Assembly (NCBI RefSeq): GCF_023072615.1
Contig: NZ_JAKNRW010000021.1
Location: 19,930-83,929, forward strand
Length of the DNA: 64,000 nucleotides
From: Pseudomonas violetae
Lineage (GTDB): Bacteria > Pseudomonadota > Gammaproteobacteria > Pseudomonadales > Pseudomonadaceae
Reading direction: 5' to 3'
Below, piece by piece: positions 57,939 to 64,000 of the stretch. Position 1 is the first letter of the stretch. Every line of letters begins with the position of its first letter. The notes beneath the pieces were generated by a model. The model worked only from the letters and a program-made list of their open reading frames with translations. It was not told the origin of the DNA and ran no database searches. The position numbers were made by a program, and so were the translations under genes.

Positions 57939-58757
57939 TCAGCTACGCGCGAATTCCACCGCCAGGCGAAACTGCTCATCCGTCGGCCGTACACCGGTGT
58001 ACAGCACGAACTGCTCCAGCGCCTGGATCGCGATCACTTCAAGGCCGGTGATCACTCGCTTGCCCTCGGCACGAGCGCGTACGATCAGCGGCGTTTCCGA
58101 GGGGATCGCCACCACGTCGAAGATGGTTTCCGCTTTTTCAATCGCATCAGCCACAAAAGCCAACTGCTCGGCTTCTGGGCCACCGGTCATGCCGATCGGC
58201 GTGACGTTGATCAGCATTCGCGGGCGTTGAGCACCCAGCTCCGCGTGCCATTCATAGCCCAGGCTCTGGGCCAGAGCCCGCCCGGCTTCTTCGTTACGGG
58301 CGACGATCAGGCCGTTGCTGTAACCGCCATCGCGCAGCGCACTCGCCACCGCCTTCGCCATGCCGCCGCTTCCGCGCAGGGCGAAAGTCGAATCCTTGGG
58401 CACTTGATGAGTTTCAAGCAGCTGCGCAATGGCGATGTAATCGGTGTTATAGGCCTTGAGATGGCCACCCGTGTTGACGATGGTGTTGATCGACTGGATG
58501 GCCGCAGCCGACGCGTCCAGCTCATCGACCAGGGCGATGCAAGCTTCCTTGAACGGCATCGATACGCCACAGCCACGGATGCCCAAGGCGCGGATGCCAC
58601 CTACCGCACCCGGCAGGTCCTGGCTGCTGAACGCCTTATAGTAGAAATTCAGCCCCAACTGCTCGTACAGATGATTGTGAAAACGCAGGCCAAAATTCCC
58701 CGGACGCCCAGAGAGGGACATGCACAACTGGGTATCTCGGTTGGGGTTCATCTGCAT
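57939..58757 (-). CDS. shikimate dehydrogenase-like protein (AroE/YdiB paralogue)
   Basis: 272 residues from the first ATG at 58757 (GGAG site 8 bases upstream; a second ATG two codons later is possible). Shikimate-binding Lys in GCGVSMPFKEACIALVDEL, Asp in KAYNTDYIAIAQLL, nucleotide loop FALRGSGGMAKAVASALRDG (GSGGMA replaces GAGGA), NVTPIGMTGG, and GLEVIAIQALEQF at the C-terminus. This is a divergent paralogue; the biosynthetic aroE should be elsewhere. It reduces 3-dehydroshikimate or a related substrate. Convergent with yceH. Confidence 0.85.
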   Translation of the reverse strand: MQMNPNRDTQLCMSLSGRPGNFGLRFHNHLYEQLGLNFYYKAFSSQDLPGAVGGIRALGIRGCGVSMPFKEACIALVDELDASAAAIQSINTIVNTGGHLKAYNTDYIAIAQLLETHQVPKDSTFALRGSGGMAKAVASALRDGGYSNGLIVARNEEAGRALAQSLGYEWHAELGAQRPRMLINVTPIGMTGGPEAEQLAFVADAIEKAETIFDVVAIPSETPLIVRARAEGKRVITGLEVIAIQALEQFVLYTGVRPTDEQFRLAVEFARS

Positions 58758-59002
58758 GAAATAATCTCCATCAAGTGCACTTTCAGATGGACGGGATTGG
58801 CCATTCCATCCTGTTCTGATCGATCATAAAGGTCAGCGTTCGCCTGGGAACCAGACCGTCGGCAAGCCGGTACAGACCTTACACAAAATTTACCCAGCGG
58901 CTGTGCTGATTTTGCAAAAAGTGCTGTCTTAGATGTATCCCCGCGACGATCCTTGGGTCTATTGCAGACGCAAGCGCCGGGGCGAAAAACCGAGGAATCA
59001 TC

Positions 59003-59383
59003 ATGATCCGTAAAATCTCCACAGTGGCCTTGCTGATCGGCGCTCTCGCTGTCACAGGGCAATCACAGGCCCATGGCGGTGGTGGCGGTTGGCAAGGTCC
59101 AGCGGTATTTGGTGCGATCGTGGGCTCGGCCATCGTCGGTTCGGCCCTGATCAACGCCAACCGGCCGGTCTATGTACAGCAGCCGGTCTACGCACAACCA
59201 CAGCCCGTTTATGTGCAACAACCACCGCCACCGGTTTATTACCAGCCAGCGCCGGTCTACGTTCAACAACCGGTCTACTATCAGCCAGCACCGGTGTACT
59301 ACGGTCCGCCACGTGGCTACTACGGTCCACCGCGCGGCTATTACGGACCGCCCCGCGGTTATTACGGCCGCCCGCATTACTGA
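59003..59383 (+). CDS. secreted or surface Pro/Tyr/Gln-rich repeat protein
   Basis: 126 residues. Signal peptide (about 1-23, ending SQSQA), a Gly-rich stretch (HGGGGGWQGPAVFGAIVGSA), then repeats. Six or so PVYxQ-type units (for example PVYVQQPVYAQPQP) are followed by four tandem YYGPPRG units and RPHY. Low complexity; expected in the periplasm or on the surface. Similar YxPA/YYGPP tails occur in Pseudomonas proteins annotated as hypothetical. GAGGAATC precedes the ATG. A terminator follows. Confidence 0.75.
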   Translation: MIRKISTVALLIGALAVTGQSQAHGGGGGWQGPAVFGAIVGSAIVGSALINANRPVYVQQPVYAQPQPVYVQQPPPPVYYQPAPVYVQQPVYYQPAPVYYGPPRGYYGPPRGYYGPPRGYYGRPHY

Positions 59384-59395
59384 TAGACGCATCAG

Positions 59396-59421
59396 GCCCC
59401 GCCTCAAAACGGGGCTTTTTT
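59396..59421 (+). terminator. terminator of the repeat-rich secreted protein gene
   Basis: GCCCCG and CGGGGC pair around CCTCAAAA, followed by TTTTTT. Confidence 0.85.
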
Positions 59422-59617
59422 CTAGCCGCTGATCAGTGCAGGTCTGGATCGATCTGTGTCGAGGTCGCTGCCGGAACAATGTTTGCAGATAGAGTCGGCA
59501 AGATTGACGCGAAGCTCGTTCCCCACTTCGGTTAAAACAGTCATATTCATGTCATATCAGGTCCGCAAGCTTGGGCCTGTCCGCCAATAACAGGTTGATA
59601 ACAACAAGGACGACCTC

Positions 59618-59812
59618 ATGCCCACACAGAACCCGCACCGCAATGTCGGCCTGTGCACCTCTAGCAAGGTGTATGACACATTGACCGAACTCAAGCACCT
59701 GGAAGGCCACCGCAGCGCCAAGTTCCTCTCGCTGCTGGCCGAGAACCTGGTACGCAAGGGACTGCTCAACGAGCAGGAAGTGGTGCATATGCTGGATTTG
59801 GTGGTCGACTGA
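59618..59812 (+). CDS. conserved small protein of unknown function
   Basis: 64 residues with AAGGA about 10 bases before the ATG. Helical composition (SSKVYDTLTELKHLEGHRSA, KFLSLLAENLVRKGLLNEQE), no signal peptide. The pattern looks like a small ribbon- or helix-type regulator, but no family is recognised. A monocistronic gene. Confidence 0.6.
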   Translation: MPTQNPHRNVGLCTSSKVYDTLTELKHLEGHRSAKFLSLLAENLVRKGLLNEQEVVHMLDLVVD

Positions 59813-59912
59813 GCGCCGGGCTCACTGGCGTCAATGACGACTATCGAGAACGTTGATTGTTCCTGTCGACGCCGGGCCCGTAAGGTAGCTCCATCGATTG
59901 ATGGAGGTAGTT

Positions 59913-60095
59913 ATGTCCCAGGTCCAGATCATGTCCGTTATTGGCAGCGCAGTCCCCGCCCCCTTGAGAGAGCTGGGTTTGCTGGCTTGTTGGTACCTTG
60001 TGCAGGATGGCGAGCCGATCAGCGGCCCGCTCACTTCGCTGCCGGCCGCCCAGGCATTGTCCCAAAGTATCGACCAGGGCCGCTTGAGCGCTTAA
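59913..60095 (+). CDS. small conserved protein of unknown function
   Basis: 60 residues from the ATG at 59913, with GGAGG 7 bases upstream; earlier in-frame starts overlap that site. The sequence contains ELGLLACWYLVQDGEPISGP and LTSLPAAQALSQSIDQGRLSA, which resemble the small GYF-like 'WYyvxdGxxxGP' module of Pseudomonas small proteins. Cytoplasmic. Its stop overlaps the convergent permease stop by 3 bases. Confidence 0.6.
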   Translation: MSQVQIMSVIGSAVPAPLRELGLLACWYLVQDGEPISGPLTSLPAAQALSQSIDQGRLSA

Positions 60096-61153
60096 GGCAA
60101 TTGCACCCGCGGCTTGGATTCACTGAAGATCGCCCAGCTCGACATGAACAGCGCGGCGATCAGTGGCCCGATCACAAAGCCATTGAGGCCAAACACAGCC
60201 ATGCCACCCAGGGTTGAAATCAGGATCATGTAATCCGGCATCTTGGTGTCCTTGCCCACCAGGATCGGGCGCAGCACATTGTCTACCAGGCCGATGACAA
60301 ACACCCCGAACAATCCCAGCACCACGCCCTGCCAGATGGCTCCGGTCAGCAGGAAGTAAACCGCCACCGGCCCCCAGACAATTCCCGCGCCCACCGCTGG
60401 TAACAACGACAAAAACGCCATCAACACCGCCCAGAGCAACGCACTCGGGATATCCAGAAACCAGAAGATCAGTCCGCCCAAGGCGCCTTGCGTGACGGCT
60501 ACCAACAAGTTGCCTTTCACCGTCGCGCGCACAACGCGATTGAACTTGAGCTGCAGTCGCCGTTTCTGGTACTCCTGCAACGGCACTGCTACTCGAACCT
60601 TGCGCGCCAATTCCTGCCCGTCGCGCAGGAAGAAGAACAGCAGGTACAGCATGATAAAAAAACTCACGACGAACTCAAACGTACCCTGGCCAAAGCTGAA
60701 GGCCTGGGACGCCAGGACCTTGCCGCCCGTCATCGCGCTCTTCACCAGCTTTTCCCGCAAGCCGTTCAACTCGCCCATTCCAAAGCGGTCGAGCAAGTGC
60801 TGGAAGTACGTCGGCAGGCTGTGCTTGAACTGGGCCACATAGGACGCGATATCCAGCTCGCCGCTTTCGACACTCTTGTAGAACACCGCGCCTTCCTGCA
60901 CCAGCAAAGCGCTGATGATGATCACGGGCAAAATCGCGATCACCAGACACACACTCAGGGTGCATAGCGAGGTCAAGTTGCGCTGCCAGCCAAATTTCAA
61001 CTGCAGACGGCGCTGCAAGGGTGCAAACACAATCCCTAGAATCACCGCCCAGAATACTGCACCGTAAAATGGTAGAAGGATCCAGATGAAGGCGGCGGTA
61101 ACCACGAACAGCAATATGACCAGCGATTTATTCTGTAGCGTCTTTTCGTTCAT
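60092..61153 (-). CDS. AI-2E family transporter (permease)
   Basis: 353 residues, eight membrane segments. AI-2E transporter (TqsA/PerM) features: ILLPFYGAVFWAVILGIVFA near the N-terminus, SFFIMLYLLFFFLRDGQELA, ATVKGNLLVAVTQGALGGLI and LLPAVGAGIVWGPVAVYFLL, plus VLRPILVGKDTKMPDYMILI. The family includes the putative AI-2 exporter TqsA and Na+/H+ antiporters, so the substrate is open. Single gene; its promoter lies in 61154-61257. Confidence 0.88.
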   Translation of the reverse strand: MNEKTLQNKSLVILLFVVTAAFIWILLPFYGAVFWAVILGIVFAPLQRRLQLKFGWQRNLTSLCTLSVCLVIAILPVIIISALLVQEGAVFYKSVESGELDIASYVAQFKHSLPTYFQHLLDRFGMGELNGLREKLVKSAMTGGKVLASQAFSFGQGTFEFVVSFFIMLYLLFFFLRDGQELARKVRVAVPLQEYQKRRLQLKFNRVVRATVKGNLLVAVTQGALGGLIFWFLDIPSALLWAVLMAFLSLLPAVGAGIVWGPVAVYFLLTGAIWQGVVLGLFGVFVIGLVDNVLRPILVGKDTKMPDYMILISTLGGMAVFGLNGFVIGPLIAALFMSSWAIFSESKPRVQLP

Positions 61154-61257
61154 GTCCGATCCATGTCAGTCCGCAGGCCGCAAGTGCGCGACCTGATGCT
61201 TAGTCCGCCACGGTTCGCGCGAGTGCCATCCGTTTGTTGATAAAGCATAGATGGAGA

Positions 61258-61974
61258 TCAAGGGTGATCGGCGAGAAAGCGGTCGCGGCTGTTGGTCAGG
61301 TGCAGCCACATGGCAGCACGCGCCGCATCGGCGTCCTGGCGCTTGATGGCGTTGAGAATCGCCTCATGCTCGAGATTGGCCAGCAATCCCAGCTTGCTCA
61401 AATCCGCTGCGCCGCGTTCGGCCGCGTTAACCCGGGTGCGAGGGATCATCGCGCTGCCCAGGTGTTGCATGATTTCGCCGAAGCAGGCATTGCCGGTGGC
61501 CTCGGCGATCAGCAGGTGAAAGCGCCTGTCGGCTTCGACGCAGCTGTCGTTGTTAGCCAGCAGACGCTGGTAATCGTCCAGCGCTTCGCGCATTTGCGCC
61601 AGATGATGATCGGACCGGCGAATGGCGGCCAATGCGGCGGCCTGGGTTTCCAGGCCCATGCGCAATTCCAGGATGCTGCGCACCCCCAGTGCGGTATCGA
61701 CATTCAATCGCAGGCCCTGCTGCGCTTCGCGCTCCAGCACGAAGGTGCCGATGCCGTGGCGTGTCTCGACGTAACCCGAGGCCTGCAGCTTGGAAATTGC
61801 CTCGCGCACCACCGTGCGACTGACCCCGTGCTCCTGCACTATCGAGTTCTCGGACGGCAACTTGTCCCCCGGCTGCATCTGCCCCAACAGGATGCTCTGG
61901 GTCAGCTTGGCAACCAGGTCATGGGCCAGGTTATGGGTGCGCTTGCGGGCAGGCGCGTCGAGATTTTCTTGCAT
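61258..61974 (-). CDS. GntR family (FadR/FCD) transcriptional regulator
   Basis: 238 residues. GntR winged helix (about 20-80; LPSENSIVQEHGVSRTVVRE, AISKLQASGYVETRHGIGTF) and an all-helical FCD effector domain (ILELRMGLETQAAALAAIRR, CVEADRRFHLLIAEATGNAC, LEHEAILNAIKRQDADAARA) with metal-binding His/Asp positions. It is divergent from glucarate dehydratase; FCD regulators often sense sugar acids. A FadR-type TNGTNNNACNA site lies between the two. Confidence 0.9.
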   Translation of the reverse strand: MQENLDAPARKRTHNLAHDLVAKLTQSILLGQMQPGDKLPSENSIVQEHGVSRTVVREAISKLQASGYVETRHGIGTFVLEREAQQGLRLNVDTALGVRSILELRMGLETQAAALAAIRRSDHHLAQMREALDDYQRLLANNDSCVEADRRFHLLIAEATGNACFGEIMQHLGSAMIPRTRVNAAERGAADLSKLGLLANLEHEAILNAIKRQDADAARAAMWLHLTNSRDRFLADHP

Positions 61975-62049
61975 GGGCTCATCCGAAAGCGGAATTGCAG
62001 CAATCGTAGCACTGCATACGTCAGGAATCTCTCGAGTCGACCCTCAAGC

Positions 62050-62060
62050 TTGTATGACAA
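62050..62060. promoter_or_regulatory. candidate FadR/GntR-type operator
   Basis: TTGTATGACAA matches TNGTNNNACNA, the FadR-subfamily consensus, 76 bases upstream of the GntR gene start. A related half-site TTGTATGAT recurs at 62183-62191 in front of the glucarate dehydratase gene, so the regulator may act on both promoters. Confidence 0.6.
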
Positions 62061-62301
62061 CACTCAACATTACAGGCTAAAACGGCTTCTTTCACCCGAA
62101 AACCCGAGTGTGAAACTCTGCAAAATAGGCAAATAATCGCCATTTATCTAGGCAGCGTACCTTGCAGACTGAAAAAAATCAGTTGTATGATGTCTATCAA
62201 CAAGTAGCACCCACCATACCCCGCATAAAAATAATCACATCGGCTTCGTCCGCGCCCACATGGAACACGATCCGTGTGAACACGCTTACAAGGATAAAAA
62301 A

Positions 62302-63645
62302 ATGCACGCACAAGACAGCGCAAAAGCCCCGATCATCACCCGCATGCAAGTGGTTCCGGTGGCCGGTCACGATGGCATGCTGCTCAATCTGAGCGGCGCC
62401 CATGGCCCGTTTTTCACGCGCAATATCGTGATACTCAAGGACAACGCCGGGCATACCGGCGTCGGCGAGGTACCCGGTGGCGAGCGTATTCGCCAGACGC
62501 TGGAGGACGCTCGCTCGCTGGTGGTGGGCAGCCCGATCGGCACCTATCAGAAGATTCTCAATCAGGTGCGCCAGGCTTTCGCCGACCGCGATGCTGGCGG
62601 TCGCGGTTTGCAGACCTTCGACCTGCGCATAACCATCCACGCGGTGACCGGCCTGGAAGCCGCGCTGCTGGACCTGCTCGGCCAGCATCTGGAAGTGCCG
62701 GTCGCCGCCCTGCTTGGCGAAGGTCAGCAGCGCGATGAAGTGAAGATGCTCGGGTATCTGTTTTACCTGGGCGATCGCACCGCAACCGACCTGGCCTACC
62801 GCAGCGAACCGGACGCGGATAACAACTGGTTCCGCGTACGTCACGAAAAAGCCATGAGCGCCGACGCCGTGGTCCGCCTGGCCGAGGCCGCTCATGCGCG
62901 GTACGGGTTCAAGGACTTCAAGCTCAAGGGCGGCGTGCTGTCAGGGGATGAGGAAATCGAAGCCGTGACGGCCCTGGCCGAACGCTTCCCTGACGCACGC
63001 ATCACCCTGGACCCCAATGGCGCATGGTCGTTGAAAGAAGCGATTCGCCTGTGTCGGGATCAGCATCATGTCCTTGCTTACGCCGAGGACCCCTGCGGAG
63101 CGGAGAACGGTTACTCGGGCCGCGAAGTGATGGCTGAATTTCGCCGCGCCACGGGCTTGAAAACCGCAACCAATATGATCGCTACCGACTGGCGGGAGAT
63201 AAGCCATGCGCTCCAGTTGCAATCGGTGGACATCCCCCTCGCCGACCCGCACTTCTGGACCCTGCAGGGCTCAGTCCGGGTAGCGCAGATGTGCCATGAG
63301 TGGGGCCTGACCTGGGGCTCGCACTCCAACAACCACTTCGATATTTCCCTGGCGATGTTCACCCACGTCGCGGCCGCCGCCCCGGGCGACATCACGGCGA
63401 TCGACACTCACTGGATCTGGCAGGACGGCCAGCGCTTGACCAAAGCGCCCCTGCAAATCGTCGGCGGCTGCGTGCAGGTGCCGACGAAACCGGGGCTGGG
63501 GGTCGAGCTGGATGAGGATCAATTGGCCAGGGCTCACGAGCTTTATAACGGCATGGGCTTGGGGGCGCGGGACGACAGCGTGGCGATGCAGTTTCTGATT
63601 CCGGGGTGGAAGTTCGATAACAAGCGGCCGTGTCTGATGCGCTAG
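62302..63645 (+). CDS. gudD: glucarate dehydratase
   Basis: 447 residues from the ATG at 62302 (AAGGATAAAAAA site). Enolase superfamily, glucarate subgroup: KDFKLKGGVL (KxK general base), ITLDPNGAWSLKEA and YAEDPCGAENGYSG (metal ligands), IATDWREISHALQLQSVDIP, SHSNNHFDISLAMFTHVAAA and AIDTHWIWQDG (His). Dehydrates D-glucarate (and L-idarate) to 5-keto-4-deoxyglucarate. Divergent from its probable GntR regulator. No transporter or aldolase follows within the window. Confidence 0.93.
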   Translation: MHAQDSAKAPIITRMQVVPVAGHDGMLLNLSGAHGPFFTRNIVILKDNAGHTGVGEVPGGERIRQTLEDARSLVVGSPIGTYQKILNQVRQAFADRDAGGRGLQTFDLRITIHAVTGLEAALLDLLGQHLEVPVAALLGEGQQRDEVKMLGYLFYLGDRTATDLAYRSEPDADNNWFRVRHEKAMSADAVVRLAEAAHARYGFKDFKLKGGVLSGDEEIEAVTALAERFPDARITLDPNGAWSLKEAIRLCRDQHHVLAYAEDPCGAENGYSGREVMAEFRRATGLKTATNMIATDWREISHALQLQSVDIPLADPHFWTLQGSVRVAQMCHEWGLTWGSHSNNHFDISLAMFTHVAAAAPGDITAIDTHWIWQDGQRLTKAPLQIVGGCVQVPTKPGLGVELDEDQLARAHELYNGMGLGARDDSVAMQFLIPGWKFDNKRPCLMR

Positions 63646-64000
63646 AGTTTTCTTTGGCGGTGTACATATCCGTTTCTGCGACCTGCGGGAAGTGACACCT
63701 GTGGGCAAAGTAGTCGCGTGCCCTCCCTCCCCACATCATGTTTACCGCCTGTCTCATTCATTGACGTAAGAGTTTGCAAAGCAGAAAGATCTGACTCCAT
63801 TCAAAGACCCTTCCTACATAAATCTTTTCCCCCAGTTGATAAATTGCCGACCAATTTCGCGTGAACAGACCAGGGACGGTTTGGACGTCGCGCTTCATTT
63901 CCTCTTTGCTTAAGGATAAGCGTATGTTCGGATCGGCCAATACGGCGCACTTTGCGCTGCACATCCCCACTGTTCGCAACGATTTCAAAGTGCTCGCCTT
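63646..64000. other. no recognisable gene in the right-hand end
   Basis: About 355 bases up to the window edge. A 76-codon frame on the minus strand (63758-63988) lacks a ribosome site and any recognisable motif, so it is not called. The next gene probably begins past the edge. Confidence 0.4.

Noticed and set aside
59220..59360. Tandem DNA repeats that at first suggest a CRISPR-like or minisatellite array.
   Set aside because: They are in-frame codon repeats of the YYGPPRG and PVYxQ units of the secreted protein; no spacers.
63758..63988. A 76-codon minus-strand frame near the right edge.
   Set aside because: No ribosome site or recognisable motif; may be a shadow of a gene that begins beyond the edge.

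Overview
The window looks like a chromosomal segment of a fluorescent-group Pseudomonas. It has high GC, a complete leucine/isovalerate (liu) catabolic cluster, the gammaproteobacterial tig-clpP-clpX-lon-hupB-ppiD chaperone/protease block, PrrF-type and CrcY-type small RNAs, and many Pseudomonas REP/REPIN repeats between genes. Species assignment inside the P. fluorescens group is not possible by eye.

Layout. 1-4.9 kb: the end of a lytic transglycosylase, tatD, an acyl-CoA dehydrogenase and its divergent LysR regulator. 4.9-14.7 kb: the liu region (liuR, liuE, an acyl-CoA synthetase, liuABCD), with LiuR-like palindromes at liuR and between the ligase and liuA. The CrcY regulatory RNA, driven by a sigma-54 promoter, sits between liuE and the ligase. 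14.7-16.3 kb: an orphan PrtR-like repressor, a DUF6124 gene and a PrrF-type iron-responsive sRNA. 16.3-25.6 kb: an M14 carboxypeptidase; a divergent ECF sigma/anti-sigma versus catalase/cytochrome b561 pair, both arms carrying the same ECF-type promoter; zapE; a leucine-rich-repeat protein kinase; a YebC paralogue; and a short orphan VgrG. 25.8-28.9 kb: 2-aminoethylphosphonate degradation (LysR, phnW, phnX). 29-36.2 kb: a cytochrome b561, a D-cysteine desulfhydrase/ACC-deaminase-like enzyme, fadH, a nitrilase-fold protein lacking the nucleophile with an AraC regulator, and a DUF2242 lipoprotein. 36.4-45 kb: ppiD, a degenerate tRNA-Asp-like gene, hupB, lon, clpX, clpP, tig. 45.3-47.8 kb: a four-tRNA operon (Arg, His, Leu, His), folD, and an internally deleted IS110/IS1111-type element. 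47.9-64 kb: pbpG, small acidic proteins, a C39-like lipoprotein lacking catalytic residues, TerC, an NhaR-type regulator, an MFS exporter, sstT, a frameshifted DUF1993 gene, a GAF histidine kinase, yceH, a shikimate dehydrogenase paralogue, small conserved proteins, an AI-2E family permease, and a GntR regulator divergent from glucarate dehydratase.

How the parts work together. The liu genes take isovaleryl-CoA to acetoacetate and acetyl-CoA. CrcY, next to them, is expected to titrate Hfq/Crc and so relieve catabolite repression. PhnW and PhnX turn 2-aminoethylphosphonate into acetaldehyde and phosphate. The tig-to-ppiD block handles protein folding and turnover. The most rewarding items are the two mirrored ECF promoters, the CrcY and PrrF RNAs, the degenerate tRNA-Asp-like locus, the tRNA-His/terminator duplication, the deleted IS element that appears to split the folD terminator, and two lipid-anchored or membrane-anchored enzyme homologues with missing catalytic residues. 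No CRISPR array, prophage or integrated island was seen.
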